A stretch of 64,000 nt of DNA from NCBI RefSeq assembly GCF_030053425.1, contig NZ_JASGBI010000001.1, positions 1,992,001-2,056,000 of the forward strand. The letters are read 5' to 3'. This document shows, piece after piece, positions 40,474-50,766 of this stretch. The notes under the pieces were generated by a model. It worked only from the letters and a program-made list of their open reading frames with translations. It searched no databases and was not told the DNA's origin. Both the position numbers and the translations under genes were made by a program. Source of the stretch: Lysobacter stagni. GTDB lineage: Bacteria > Pseudomonadota > Gammaproteobacteria > Xanthomonadales > Xanthomonadaceae. Position 1 is the first letter of the stretch. Every line of letters starts with the position of its first letter.

Positions 40474-40848
40474 ATGCTCACGGCAACTCTGGTTTTCGCG
40501 TTGGCGCAGTCGGTCGGCGCCGCCGCCACGGAAGATCCCATCGCCTTTCAAGCCGCGGAATGCGGGGTTCAATACAAGATCCGCGAAGTGAATGCGCAAA
40601 CGGACGAGGGGCGGAGCCTCAATGTGCGCAATCAGAAATTCATGATCGCGCTGATGATGGACAGGAACCTGCCGGTTGCCCGATTCGAGGAAATTGGCGG
40701 TGCCTACAAGACGCGCTTCATGGACACCGTCCAGAAGGATGACGCGCAGGCGGCCGAGTTTCTCAAGTCGGAAATCCTGCGGTGCGATCTGTTCGTCAAG
40801 GAGCAGGCGGGCGAACTCGTCAAGAAGGGTTACGGCAGCGGTGGGTGA
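40474..40848 (+). CDS. Exported protein of unknown function
   Basis: The product is 124 residues with signal peptide (MLTATLVFALAQSVGAAA). The ATG follows AGGGGGTGG; a TTG directly upstream is also in frame. The mature part is helical (FQAAECGVQYKIREVNAQTD, KFMIALMMDRNLPVARFEEI) with two cysteines. It is 98 nt downstream of a repeat B. The family is not recognised. Confidence 0.6.
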   Translation: MLTATLVFALAQSVGAAATEDPIAFQAAECGVQYKIREVNAQTDEGRSLNVRNQKFMIALMMDRNLPVARFEEIGGAYKTRFMDTVQKDDAQAAEFLKSEILRCDLFVKEQAGELVKKGYGSGG

Positions 40849-40900
40849 TGTCGATCGAGCCGATGCTGCTTCGCGGCTCGATGCTGTTTCAAGCCTTCCC

Positions 40901-40930
40901 GAGTGTCCGCTTCCGGCTCACTGGTGCCCG
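40901..40930 (+). repeat. Degenerate repeat A
   Basis: GAGTGTCCGCTTCCGGCTCA CTGGTGCCCG retains the left arm of A only, immediately upstream of the ATG at 40932. Confidence 0.45.
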
Positions 40931-40931
40931 C

Positions 40932-41372
40932 ATGCAAGACGGTGACATCGATTACTCCAGGTACACGATCGACGAGCTTGAGGAAGCCCTCGCTGGCATC
41001 AACCGGGACATGTACCCGAGGAACTATCACAACCTGCGTGCCGCGCATGAGCGCCTTGCCGCCAGCCGCGCGCCCGCTTCCCATCCCGATGCCTTTAGCG
41101 CGGTCCACGACGCTTCAGAGAAGCCTGGCGTGTGGGAAGGTCTTCGAAAGTCGCGCCCTGTCACGGCAGCCATCGGTGCCGTTTGCCTTTGGTGGGCATA
41201 CGACATCGTTGCGCAGGCGGAAGAATGCCCCGCGGGCAGAAGGCTCATTGGCGAAATCGTCAATGTGCTCTGCGAACGTTTTGGCCGCGAAGTGGCCGCA
41301 AGCATTCCATTCGCGCTTGGGCTGGCTCTGATCCTTCGCGCGGCATACAGAAGGCGGCCGACTGCGGGCTAG
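40932..41372 (+). CDS. Hypothetical protein with C-terminal membrane segments
   Basis: The product is 146 residues (MQDGDIDYSRYTIDELEEAL AGINRDMYPRNYHNL). This N-terminal charged motif resembles a short module found before membrane domains in many proteobacterial proteins. Two hydrophobic segments follow (VTAAIGAVCLWWAYDIVA and IPFALGLALILRAAY). The start is one or two bases after a degenerate repeat. The frame also stays open upstream (from 40782). Confidence 0.5.
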   Translation: MQDGDIDYSRYTIDELEEALAGINRDMYPRNYHNLRAAHERLAASRAPASHPDAFSAVHDASEKPGVWEGLRKSRPVTAAIGAVCLWWAYDIVAQAEECPAGRRLIGEIVNVLCERFGREVAASIPFALGLALILRAAYRRRPTAG

Positions 41373-41440
41373 CGATCCTTCCGGGCGCCTCTTGGTTGTT
41401 CGGACGTGCGTGGAAGCGAAACGGGGCGGACCGCGGTGCC

Positions 41441-41470
41441 GATGTCGGCTTCGACCCGTGGCGGGAATGG
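41441..41470 (+). repeat. Degenerate repeat B (rightmost copy)
   Basis: GATGTCGGCTTCGACCCGTG GCGGGAATGG resembles B with changes in both arms. It is the last copy before the housekeeping block. Confidence 0.4.
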
Positions 41471-41545
41471 GCTGGAACATCCCGGCGGCGATTCCGGCCC
41501 CCTTCCGGCCGCCACTGAATCTGGAGGCACCGCGCCGCGGCAGGC

Positions 41546-41551
41546 GATAAT
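41546..41551 (+). promoter_or_regulatory. Possible -10 element of folC
   Basis: GATAAT ends 6 nt before the folC ATG. If used, the transcript would start at or near the ATG, making folC leaderless. No -35 box is evident. Confidence 0.4.
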
Positions 41552-41557
41552 GCGCGG

Positions 41558-42862
41558 ATGACCCGCACGCTTGCCGACTGGCTCCAGACCATTGAACGCA
41601 TCCACCCCAAGTCCATCGACATGGGGCTGGAGCGTATCCGCGAGGTGTCGCAGCGGCTGGGTCTGCGGCGTCCCGGAAAGGCCGTCATCACCGTGGGCGG
41701 CACCAACGGCAAGGGTTCGACGGTGGCGTTCATCGAGTCCATCGCGCGGGCCGCGGGCTGGAAGGTGGGCGCGTACACCTCGCCGCATCTGCTGGCGTAC
41801 AACGAGCGCGTGCGCATCGATGGAGCGGACGCCAGCGACGCGGACCTCATCGCCGCGTTCGAAGCCATCGAGTCCGCGCGGGGACAGACGCTGCTGACCT
41901 ATTTCGAATACGGCACGCTCGCGGCGCTGTGGTTGTTCGAGCGCGCGGATCTGGACCTGGCAATCCTCGAAGTCGGCCTGGGCGGACGCCTGGATGCGAC
42001 CAACCTGGTCGATGCCGATGTCGCGGTGATCACCACCGTAGACCTGGACCACCAGGATTACCTGGGCGAGGACCGCGAGGCGATCGGCGCCGAGAAGGCC
42101 GGCATCGCACGCGCATGGAAGCCGCTGGTGCTGGGCGACGACGATCCGCCATCGAGCGTGCTGGGTCATGCATACCGCATCGGTGCGCCGACGTGGCGCA
42201 TCGCCAACGATTTCTTCTTCGAGGCACTGCCGCAGAAGCTGGGCGCCAGTGGCACGCCCGTGCCGCCGACCTGGCGCTGGCGCGAGGTCGGCCGACGCAT
42301 GGAGCTGCCGATGCCGAAGCTGGCCGCGCCGGTGCAGTTGCGCAACGCCGCGGTGGCCATTGCCGCGCTGCGTGCGCTCCCGAAGGCGCCCGGAAGGTTG
42401 TTGCGGGCGGCCATCGCGCAGGGCGTCGCCGATGCGGACGTGCGCGGACGCCTGCAGCGTTTCGATCGCAAGGGCGTGGAGGTCGTGGTCGACGTGGCCC
42501 ACAACCCGCAGGCGGCGCGCGCGCTGGCCGCGTGGTTGCGCGCTGCGCCGTCGCAGGGGCGGTTGCACGCCGTCTATGCCGCGTTGTCCGACAAGGATGT
42601 CGCGGGTGTGGTGGACGCGCTCGCACCGTTGGTCGCGCATTGGCATCTGGCCGGGCTGGACGATGCGGGCCCTCGAGGCGGCCCCGTGGACACGCTGATG
42701 GAGCGCCTCAGCGGCACCGCGGCCGCCGGAGGCACGCGCCATGCGCAGGTCCTGGACGCGCTGCAGGCCGCATGCGAACAGGCGGTTCCGGGCGATCGCG
42801 TGCTGGTGCTGGGCTCGTTCCACACCGCCGCTGCGGCGCTGGACTGGCTCGCCCGCGACTGA
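41558..42862 (+). CDS. folC: Bifunctional folylpolyglutamate synthase / dihydrofolate synthase
   Basis: A 434-residue Mur-ligase-family enzyme that adds glutamate to dihydropteroate or folates. The P-loop is TVGGTNGKGSTVAFIE, followed by GAYTSPHLLAYNERVRIDG, EVGLGGRLDATN and DLDHQDYLGEDREAIGAEKA, all FolC signatures. The C-terminal domain contains VVDVAHNPQAARAL and VLGSFHTAAAAL. It is first of the co-oriented run with dedD, cvpA and purF. Confidence 0.95.
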   Translation: MTRTLADWLQTIERIHPKSIDMGLERIREVSQRLGLRRPGKAVITVGGTNGKGSTVAFIESIARAAGWKVGAYTSPHLLAYNERVRIDGADASDADLIAAFEAIESARGQTLLTYFEYGTLAALWLFERADLDLAILEVGLGGRLDATNLVDADVAVITTVDLDHQDYLGEDREAIGAEKAGIARAWKPLVLGDDDPPSSVLGHAYRIGAPTWRIANDFFFEALPQKLGASGTPVPPTWRWREVGRRMELPMPKLAAPVQLRNAAVAIAALRALPKAPGRLLRAAIAQGVADADVRGRLQRFDRKGVEVVVDVAHNPQAARALAAWLRAAPSQGRLHAVYAALSDKDVAGVVDALAPLVAHWHLAGLDDAGPRGGPVDTLMERLSGTAAAGGTRHAQVLDALQAACEQAVPGDRVLVLGSFHTAAAALDWLARD

Positions 42863-42902
42863 ACGCCGCCGGCAATGTGCCGGTGAGGACGGAAGGCAAG
42901 GG

Positions 42903-42908
42903 TATAAT
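42903..42908 (+). promoter_or_regulatory. -10 element upstream of dedD
   Basis: A perfect TATAAT stands in GC-rich sequence, 36 nt before the dedD ATG. The -35 region (about 42880) has no good TTGACA. It suggests dedD-cvpA can be transcribed separately from folC. Confidence 0.5.
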
Positions 42909-42943
42909 TCGCGCGCCCATCCGCCTGCGGTATGCGAGACCCG

Positions 42944-43987
42944 ATGGAACCTGCCCTGAAACAGCGCGTCATCGGTGCGGTCGTATTGATCGCACTGGCA
43001 GTGATCTTCCTCCCGATGCTGATCAAGGGCCCCGCGCCGGAAAGCGGGGCGTCCAATGTCCCGCTGGAGCTGCCAAAGGCGCCCGAGGGGGATTTCGAAA
43101 CACGTGAGCTGCCGCTGGTCAGCCCCGGCCAGACGCCGCAGGGCGGGGCCGTGGGCATGAACACGGCCGCGGAAGGCGACGCGCTTCCCACCGTCGACAC
43201 CACGGCGGAAAGTCCCGCGCCGGCGACCGACGCGGCCTTCCCGGCCGCCACCGCCGGTGGCAATTTCGTGGTGAGCTTCGGCAGCTACGCCAGCGTCGCG
43301 GATGCCGACCGCGTGATCAGGGCGCTCGGCGCCGCACAGCTGCCCGCCTATCAGGAACCGGCCAGCGCCAGCGGTGGTCGATCCGTCCATCGCGTGCGCA
43401 TCGGTCCGTTCGCGACGCAGGCCGAAGCCGAGGCCGCGCGACTGCAGTCCGGCAAGGTGCGCAGCGACGTGGGCGCCAAGGTGGTCGCGCTGGACGCCGA
43501 GGCCGCCGCGCCGACGGCAACCCCAGCCACCGCGACCGTTTCGCAGCCTGCAACGCCGGCGCCGGCCGTGTCGGCTGCCGTGCCGCTGTCCGAATCGCGC
43601 ACCGCGACCACGACCGCCACACCGCTCCCGCCCGAACCCGCGAAGCCCGCGCCGAAGCCGGTCGCCCCGCCGCCCGCCGAGAAGCCGGCAGCCAAGCCGG
43701 TCGCCCCGGCGCCGACACAGGTCGCTGCACGGGCCGCGCCGGCGGCGGCAGGCGTCGGTTTCGCCGTCCAGCTGGGCGCCTTCGGCAGCGCCGCCGAGGC
43801 CGACAAGCTGCGCGACCGCGCGCGCTCGGCCGGCTTCAGCGCCTTCGTCGAACAGGTGCGCACCGACAAGGGCATGCTCAACCGTGTCCGCGTCGGGCCG
43901 GTGGCCAGTCGTGGCGAGGCCGACCAGCTCAAGGGCCAGGTCGCCGCGAAGCTGGGCGTCAGCGGCATTGTCCGACCCCATCCCTGA
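42944..43987 (+). CDS. SPOR-domain protein (DedD-like)
   Basis: A 347-residue protein with an N-terminal inner-membrane anchor (RVIGAVVLIALAVIFLPMLI). Two SPOR domains bind denuded peptidoglycan at the division septum: one at about residues 105-180 (FVVSFGSYASVADADRVIRA, VHRVRIGPFATQAEAEAARL), the second at about 265-345 (FAVQLGAFGSAAEADKLRDR, LNRVRVGPVASRGEADQLKG). A long Pro/Ala linker joins them. A Met four codons upstream (42932) is an alternative start. Two SPOR domains are more than in E. coli DedD. Confidence 0.9.
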   Translation: MEPALKQRVIGAVVLIALAVIFLPMLIKGPAPESGASNVPLELPKAPEGDFETRELPLVSPGQTPQGGAVGMNTAAEGDALPTVDTTAESPAPATDAAFPAATAGGNFVVSFGSYASVADADRVIRALGAAQLPAYQEPASASGGRSVHRVRIGPFATQAEAEAARLQSGKVRSDVGAKVVALDAEAAAPTATPATATVSQPATPAPAVSAAVPLSESRTATTTATPLPPEPAKPAPKPVAPPPAEKPAAKPVAPAPTQVAARAAPAAAGVGFAVQLGAFGSAAEADKLRDRARSAGFSAFVEQVRTDKGMLNRVRVGPVASRGEADQLKGQVAAKLGVSGIVRPHP

Positions 43988-44009
43988 CCCCATCTAGGCC
44001 GGGCAGACA

Positions 44010-44579
44010 ATGGGCGCGATCGACTGGGTGCTGTTGGCGGTGGTCGCGGTATCGGCGCTGTTCGGGCTGATGCGCGGCTTCGTCGGCGTGCTGGCGTCGC
44101 TGGCGGCCTGGATCCTCGCCGGCTGGGCGGCCTTCCACTTCGGCGGCCCGCTGGCGCTGTTGATGTCCTCCGACGCCGAAACGGGTGCCGGTGAGCTGTT
44201 CGCCGGTTACGCCCTGTGCTTCATCGGCGTGCTGGTGGTGGTGGGACTGGTCGGCTGGGCGGTGCGCAAGCTGGTGCAGTCGGCCGGTCTGTCGGGACTG
44301 GACCGCACGCTGGGCCTGGCCCTGGGCCTGGCGCGTGGCGCACTGGTCGCCTGCGCGCTGGTGCTGCTGCTGGGCCTGACCTCGATGCCGCGCGAGCCGG
44401 AATGGCAGCGCTCGCAGGTCGTCCCGGTGTTCGTGCCGGGCGCGCAATTTTTGCGCGCATGGCTGCCCGACTGGGTGGCCGCGCACGTCGACCTGGACGG
44501 TCGCGAAGAATCCCTCCCGGCGCCGTCGCAGGCGCCGGCCACGGAATCGGCCTTGCCGACTCCGGTCAGCGAGGCCTGA
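44010..44579 (+). CDS. cvpA: CvpA family membrane protein
   Basis: A 189-residue CvpA protein (needed for colicin V production in E. coli; general role unclear). The pattern [38 protein letters not shown], with the helices [20 protein letters not shown] and [19 protein letters not shown], is typical. The Pro/Ala tail ([20 protein letters not shown]) is longer than in E. coli. It directly precedes purF, as usual in gammaproteobacteria. Confidence 0.93.
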   Translation: MGAIDWVLLAVVAVSALFGLMRGFVGVLASLAAWILAGWAAFHFGGPLALLMSSDAETGAGELFAGYALCFIGVLVVVGLVGWAVRKLVQSAGLSGLDRTLGLALGLARGALVACALVLLLGLTSMPREPEWQRSQVVPVFVPGAQFLRAWLPDWVAAHVDLDGREESLPAPSQAPATESALPTPVSEA

Positions 44580-44623
44580 CGGCCTCGCACGCAATACACA
44601 ACTTCACAGCAGGACTCATCACC

Positions 44624-46090
<1,467 letters not shown>

Positions 46091-46091
46091 C

Positions 46092-46448
46092 ATGCGCGCG
46101 CTGCAGCTGGCGATGATCCCGGACGACGAGAACGGTCAGGTGCTCAAGCGCATGATCGAGGACGGCGACGACCTGGAACGGCCGCGCCCGATCGATTTCT
46201 ACCACGTGTTCGCCGAAGAGTCCGATGCGCAGGATTTCGCCGCCGCCGCTTCCGCGCAGTCGGATCTGGTGGTGGAAGGGCCGGACTTCGACGATGACGA
46301 CGGCATCTGGGAAGTCAGCGCAACGCGCGTGATGGCGGCCCGCCACGCGGCGATCACCGCGCTGGAGACCGAACTGGCGGAGCTGGCGACGCGATACCGC
46401 GGCTACCCCGATGGCTGGGGCTGCGATCCGGCCACCGACACGCACTGA
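46092..46448 (+). CDS. RraB-type regulator of ribonuclease E activity
   Basis: The 118-residue acidic protein (MIPDDENGQVLKRMIEDGDD, RPIDFYHVFAEESDAQDFAA, ISATR..A motif as WEVSATRVMAARHAAITAL) matches the RraB/DUF695-like fold: a small acidic domain that binds RNase E in E. coli. It begins 1 nt after the purF stop, which suggests co-translation. Its role against RNase E here is inferred from the family. Confidence 0.8.
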   Translation: MRALQLAMIPDDENGQVLKRMIEDGDDLERPRPIDFYHVFAEESDAQDFAAAASAQSDLVVEGPDFDDDDGIWEVSATRVMAARHAAITALETELAELATRYRGYPDGWGCDPATDTH

Positions 46449-46449
46449 C

Positions 46450-47256
46450 GTGAGCGCTTCGCTGTTCGACGCTGCGCGCGCCTGCCTCGATGCGGCCACG
46501 CCCGAGGCGAAGGTCGCCGCCACGTTCGCCGCCGCCGAGGCCTTCGCACGCGGCGAGCTGACGATTCCGGACGACGCGCCGGAACCCGAACCCATCCGCA
46601 TGCCCGGCCGCCCGGAGCGGCCACTGCTCGTGCATCCGCGCGACCTGCCGCGCCGCGGTTTCGGCAGCATCGAAGGCCGTGCGGCATTCATCCACGCCAT
46701 CGCGCACATCGAGTTCAACGCGATCGACCTGGCGTGGGACGCGGTCTACCGCTTCCGCGGACTGCCGCGCGAGTTCTACGTGGATTGGGTGAATGTCGCC
46801 CACGACGAAGCGCGCCACTTCGCCATGCTGCGCGAACGCCTGCGCGAGCATGGCCACGACTACGGCGATTTCGACGCGCACAACGGCCTGTGGGAAATGG
46901 CCGAGAAGACCGCGCACGACGGCCTGGCGCGCATGGCGCTGGTGCCGCGCGTGCTGGAAGCGCGCGGCCTGGATGTGACGCCGGGAATGATCGTGAAGCT
47001 GCGCTCGCTGGGCGACGACGCGACGGCGGACATCCTGGAAATCATCCTGCGCGAGGAAGTGGCGCACGTCGCCGCGGGGTCGCGCTGGTTCCGCTGGTAC
47101 TGCGAACGCGCCGGCGTCGATCCCGCACCGCGCTTCCGTGAGCTGCTCGCGCAGTACGCACGCGCCGTGCTGTACGGCCCGTTCAACCATGAGGCGCGCA
47201 GCGCGGCGGGTTTCGGGCCGGACGAACTGGACGCGTTGGAGAAGCTGGCGGGTTGA
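46450..47256 (+). CDS. DUF455 ferritin-like protein
   Basis: The GTG at 46450 begins a 268-residue protein. The ferritin-like helices carry the di-iron ligand pattern: AFIHAIAHIEFNAIDLAWDA (E, H), WVNVAHDEARHFAMLRERL (ExxxH), MAEKTAHDGLARMALVPRVL, ILREEVAHVAAGSRWFRWYC (ExxxH). The family is predicted to bind two metal ions; the reaction is unknown. It starts 1 nt after the previous stop, so purF, rraB and this gene look like an operon. Confidence 0.87.
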   Translation: MSASLFDAARACLDAATPEAKVAATFAAAEAFARGELTIPDDAPEPEPIRMPGRPERPLLVHPRDLPRRGFGSIEGRAAFIHAIAHIEFNAIDLAWDAVYRFRGLPREFYVDWVNVAHDEARHFAMLRERLREHGHDYGDFDAHNGLWEMAEKTAHDGLARMALVPRVLEARGLDVTPGMIVKLRSLGDDATADILEIILREEVAHVAAGSRWFRWYCERAGVDPAPRFRELLAQYARAVLYGPFNHEARSAAGFGPDELDALEKLAG

Positions 47257-47273
47257 CCGCGCGCGTTTGCCGG

Positions 47274-48011
47274 CTACAACGGCAACCCGCGCAGTTCGAA
47301 CCCCTTGCGATCCACCCGCAATACCGAGCCCTGGTCGTACCAGTCGCCCAGCACGATGCGTTCGCGCGGGCGGCCGTCGACGGTGAGCTCGTGCACGGCC
47401 GGGCGGTGCGTGTGGCCGTGGATGATGCGGTCCAGGCCGTAGCGGCTGAACGTGCTTTCGACGGTGGCGGGCGAGACGTCGGTGATGGTGTCCATCGTGC
47501 CCTGCTGCTTCAGCCCGCTCTGGTGCGCCTTGCTGGCCGCGCGCGCCTGTTGCGCGAACGCCACGCGCGCCACCAGCGGCTGCGCGAGGAACTGCGCCTG
47601 CCACTGCGGGTTGCGCGTCTGTGCGCGGAACTGCTGATAGGCCACGTCGTCCGTGCACAGCAGGTCGCCATGCATGATCAGCGTCGGCTGGCCGTACAGC
47701 ACCACGACGGCGGGGTCGGGCAGGATCGTCATGCCCGCACGCTGCGCGAAGACTTCGCCCAGCAGGAAGTCGCGATTGCCGCGGATGAAATGCACCGGTG
47801 TTCCGGAGGCCTGCAGCGCCTGCAGCTCGCGTGCGACGTAGGCGCCGGCATCGGAGGGGTCGTCATCGCCGACCCATGCCTCGAACAGATCACCCAGGAT
47901 GTACAGCGCGTCGGCTCCACGGGCTTCCGAGCGCACGAACTGACCGAACAGCTCGGTGATCCGGGGGCGCTCGGCGTCGAGGTGGAGGTCGGAGATGAAA
48001 AGGGTCGTCAT
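47274..48011 (-). CDS. lpxH: UDP-2,3-diacylglucosamine diphosphatase
   Basis: A 245-residue LpxH, which hydrolyses UDP-2,3-diacylglucosamine to lipid X and UMP in lipid A synthesis. Metallophosphoesterase motifs are present in order: [45 protein letters not shown] and HGHTHRP. The Mn-binding residues are all visible. It is convergent with the DUF455 gene with 17 nt between stops. Presence of lpxH fits a Gram-negative beta/gammaproteobacterium. Confidence 0.95.
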   Translation of the reverse strand: MTTLFISDLHLDAERPRITELFGQFVRSEARGADALYILGDLFEAWVGDDDPSDAGAYVARELQALQASGTPVHFIRGNRDFLLGEVFAQRAGMTILPDPAVVVLYGQPTLIMHGDLLCTDDVAYQQFRAQTRNPQWQAQFLAQPLVARVAFAQQARAASKAHQSGLKQQGTMDTITDVSPATVESTFSRYGLDRIIHGHTHRPAVHELTVDGRPRERIVLGDWYDQGSVLRVDRKGFELRGLPL

Positions 48012-48101
48012 GCCGGGGATTCTAGGACGTGACGCCCATGACGACGCGGCCTAACGTCCGGGTTCGGTAAAATGACCGGTTTCCGCCGTCCCGAGCCTGC
48101 C

Positions 48102-49523
48102 ATGAGCTGCCGAACCCGCTTCGCCCCCAGTCCCACCGGCTACCTGCATATCGGCGGCGCGCGCACCGCGCTGTACAGCTGGCTGGAAGCGCGCCGTCGT
48201 GGCGGGACGTTCGTCCTGCGCATCGAGGACACCGACCGCGAGCGCAGTACCCAGGGCGCCATCGACGCCATCCTGGATGCCATGGTCTGGCTGGGCCTGG
48301 ACTACGACGAGGGCCCGATCTTCCAGACGCAGCGCCTGGACCGCTATCGCGAGGTCGCCGAGCAGATGGTCGCCGCGGGCACCGCGTACTACGCCTACGA
48401 GACCAAGGACGAGCTGGAAGCCATGCGCGAGAAGGCGATGGCCGCCGGCGACAAGCCGCGCTACAACGGCGCCTACCGCGACCGCAACGAACCCTTCCGC
48501 GACGATCCCAACCGGGTCATCCGGTTCAAGAATCCGGTCGACGGCACGGTGGTTTGGGAAGACAAGGTGAAGGGCCGCATCGAATTCGCCAACAGCGAAC
48601 TGGACGACCTGGTCATCTTCCGCTCCGACGGTTACCCGACCTACAACTTCGCGGTCGTCGTGGATGACGTGGACATGGGCATGACCGATGTCGTGCGCGG
48701 CGACGACCACGTCAACAACACGCCACGGCAGATCAACATCTACCGCGCGCTGATCCAGATGGGCGTGGCCTCGGAGGTGCCGCACTTCGCGCACCTGCCG
48801 ATGATCCTGGACCCGGAAGGCGCCAAGCTGTCCAAGCGCAGGGGTGCGGCCGACGTCATGCAGTACCGCGAGATGGGCTACCTGCCGCATGCGCTGCTGA
48901 ACTACCTGGCGCGCCTGGGCTGGTCGCACGGGGACCAGGAGATCTTCTCCGTCGCGGAGATGAAGCAGTTGTTCGACCTGAAGGACGTCAATGCCAAGGC
49001 GTCGCGCATGGATCCGGCGAAGCTGGGCTGGCTCAACCAGCAGTACCTCAAGAGTGATGATCCGGCGGACGTCGCGCATCACCTGGAATGGCATCTGCGG
49101 GCGCAGGGTCTCGACCCGGCCAAGGGGCCGAAGGCGGCCGACATCGTGATCGCACTGCGCGACCGCGTGCAGACGTTGAAGGAAATGGCCGAGCGCGCCG
49201 CCGTGTGGTTCGGTCCGCTGACCCAGTACGACGAGGCGGCCGTGGCCAAGCACCTGAATGCCGCGGCCCGTGCGCCGCTGGCCGACGCGCGCGAGCGCCT
49301 GGCGGCCCTGCCGGAATGGAGCGCCGATTCGGTGTCCGCGGCGCTGCACGCCACCGCCGAGGCGCTGGGTATCGGCATGGGCAAGGTCGCACAGCCGATG
49401 CGCGTGGCCATCACCGGCACCCAGGTGAGCCCGGACATTTCGCACACGGTCTACCTGGCCGGGCAGGCCGAAGCGCTGGCGCGCATCGACGCCGCCCTTG
49501 CAAAACTGCCGGCGGATGCCTAA
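48102..49523 (+). CDS. gltX: Glutamate-tRNA ligase
   Basis: A 473-residue class I aminoacyl-tRNA synthetase. The HIGH motif is HIGG ([18 protein letters not shown]), and the KMSKS motif is KLSKR ([13 protein letters not shown]), both normal for GltX. The anticodon-binding helical domain ends at [19 protein letters not shown]. The ATG at 48102 is preceded by no clear Shine-Dalgarno; a Met at 48072 is also in frame. The zur gene follows after 34 nt. Confidence 0.96.
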   Translation: MSCRTRFAPSPTGYLHIGGARTALYSWLEARRRGGTFVLRIEDTDRERSTQGAIDAILDAMVWLGLDYDEGPIFQTQRLDRYREVAEQMVAAGTAYYAYETKDELEAMREKAMAAGDKPRYNGAYRDRNEPFRDDPNRVIRFKNPVDGTVVWEDKVKGRIEFANSELDDLVIFRSDGYPTYNFAVVVDDVDMGMTDVVRGDDHVNNTPRQINIYRALIQMGVASEVPHFAHLPMILDPEGAKLSKRRGAADVMQYREMGYLPHALLNYLARLGWSHGDQEIFSVAEMKQLFDLKDVNAKASRMDPAKLGWLNQQYLKSDDPADVAHHLEWHLRAQGLDPAKGPKAADIVIALRDRVQTLKEMAERAAVWFGPLTQYDEAAVAKHLNAAARAPLADARERLAALPEWSADSVSAALHATAEALGIGMGKVAQPMRVAITGTQVSPDISHTVYLAGQAEALARIDAALAKLPADA

Positions 49524-49557
49524 ATCGGGACTACCCGATCACGGGAATCCGGACCTC

Positions 49558-50052
49558 ATGAGCCACGGCCACGCCTGCACCGACCCCTCGCACCACGTCC
49601 ACGACGGCGATGCCTTCGTGCACGAGGTCGAGCGTGCGTGCGAGCAGCGCGGCCTGCGGCTCACGCCGATCCGCGCGCATGCGCTGCGGCTGATCGCCGA
49701 TGCCGGCCGGCCGGTGAAGGCGTACGAGCTGCTCGACCAGATGAAGGCCACGCACGACGCCGCCGCGCCGCCGACGGTCTACCGTGCGCTGGATTTCCTG
49801 CTCGAGAACGGCTTCATCCACAAGCTCGCCTCGATCAACGCGTTCGTCGGCTGCCATCATCCCGGCTCGGCGCAGCATGCGGTGCCGTTCCTCATCTGCG
49901 ATCGCTGCCAGTCCGCGACAGAGCTGGAAGACGAACGCATCGTCGAAACGCTGGATCGCCGCGCGCGCGAGCTGGGCTTCACCCCGCAGGCGCAGACGCT
50001 GGAAGTGCATGGCGTCTGCGCCGCGTGCGCGGCCAGCGTGTCCGCCGCCTAG
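49558..50052 (+). CDS. zur: Zinc uptake regulator Zur (Fur family)
   Basis: The 164-residue Fur-family repressor has a His-rich N-terminus (MSHGHACTDPSHHVHDGDAF), the winged helix (RLTPIRAHALRLIADAGRPV KAYELL... PPTVYRALDFLLENGFIHKL) and the metal-binding part INAFVGCHHPGSAQHAVPFL and CDRCQSATE, with CxxC, plus a final GVCAACAA CxxC. The two CxxC pairs form the structural zinc site. Zinc-loaded Zur represses uptake genes; a matching operator lies at 52948-52968. Confidence 0.9.
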   Translation: MSHGHACTDPSHHVHDGDAFVHEVERACEQRGLRLTPIRAHALRLIADAGRPVKAYELLDQMKATHDAAAPPTVYRALDFLLENGFIHKLASINAFVGCHHPGSAQHAVPFLICDRCQSATELEDERIVETLDRRARELGFTPQAQTLEVHGVCAACAASVSAA

Positions 50053-50345
50053 AGGTAGTCCACCGTCACCAGATACAGGCGTCCGGTTGCGATGCCTGCT
50101 TCCTGCGAACGCCTGGCGAAGTAATCGAGGATCTCCCCCCGTGGCGCCGCGATGGCGTTCAGTGCCTGCGTCGTGCTGCGACGCGGTGCATCGCCGGCGG
50201 ATCCCTGGGCGTGGTCTCCGGCGTCATGGCTGGAGGTGGTGCCTTCGACGATTGCGCCGCGGAAGCTGATCGTTGCGGACTGGGCCGACGCTTGCGCGAC
50301 GGCGAGGAACAGCGCGATTGCGCACAGCCAGCGGGGCGTCGCCAT
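50049..50345 (-). CDS. Small exported protein, unknown
   Basis: The product is 98 residues from the Met at 50345, with signal peptide (ATPRWLCAIALFLAVAQASA). The mature start QSATISFRGAIVEGTTSS resembles the first strand of type-1 fimbrial subunits, but the rest (LDYFARRSQEAGIATGRLYL VTVDYL) does not continue a full pilin. It overlaps the zur stop by 4 nt on the opposite strand. Function unknown; possibly a shortened or divergent pilin. Confidence 0.5.
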   Translation of the reverse strand: MATPRWLCAIALFLAVAQASAQSATISFRGAIVEGTTSSHDAGDHAQGSAGDAPRRSTTQALNAIAAPRGEILDYFARRSQEAGIATGRLYLVTVDYL

Positions 50346-50570
50346 GACACGGCTTCCCGAGTCGGAAGCACAACCCCCCGGCCGCACGCGAACTTTTCCC
50401 TGCTTCGTCTGGGTGCCGTGCAGGCAGGGCGGTTCGCCCACTGCGCGCGTCGGGGCCGCAGGGTGACGGAAGGAAGCTGTCTTCATGTTCGCTTTCCACG
50501 GGACACGGCACATCGCCGCGGAATCATTCTGCGAAAAAGTCTCCTCGCTCCGGGTTAAGAACGAACGAGA

Positions 50571-50595
50571 AAAAATCGCATTTCAATGCGATTTT
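50571..50595. repeat. AT-rich perfect inverted repeat
   Basis: AAAATCGCAT-TTC-AATGCGATTTT-like arms (AAAAATCGCATT / AATGCGATTTT) in GC-rich DNA. It could be a bidirectional terminator or an operator. It lies 226 nt upstream of the small exported gene. Confidence 0.55.
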
Positions 50596-50712
50596 AGAAT
50601 GTGCTAGAAGCGCGCTGGTTCACGCAAGGGGCATTCCGCGCAACCCGTGCCGTCCCGGCTTCAGCTCGAACAAGCGCCTGTGCAGGGCGATGTCCCGCAG
50701 GTCCTCAAGCCA

Positions 50713-50736
50713 TCATCCCGACCTTCGCCGGGATGA
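50713..50736. repeat. REP-like hairpin (TCATCCCG/CGGGATGA)
   Basis: TCATCCCG-ACCTTCGC-CGGGATGA resembles common proteobacterial REP palindromes. It lies 31 nt beyond the stop of the TonB receptor gene and may end its transcript. Confidence 0.5.
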
Positions 50737-50766
50737 CAGCCAGTTTCCGAATGACCACGGGACTCG

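Noticed and set aside
14811..41470. CRISPR array
   Set aside because: Repeats are hairpins separated by whole genes of variable length, not by uniform short spacers, and no cas genes are present.
41369..43993. 874-codon minus-strand frame opposite folC and dedD
   Set aside because: Same shadow effect of high-GC coding sequence; folC and dedD are certain.
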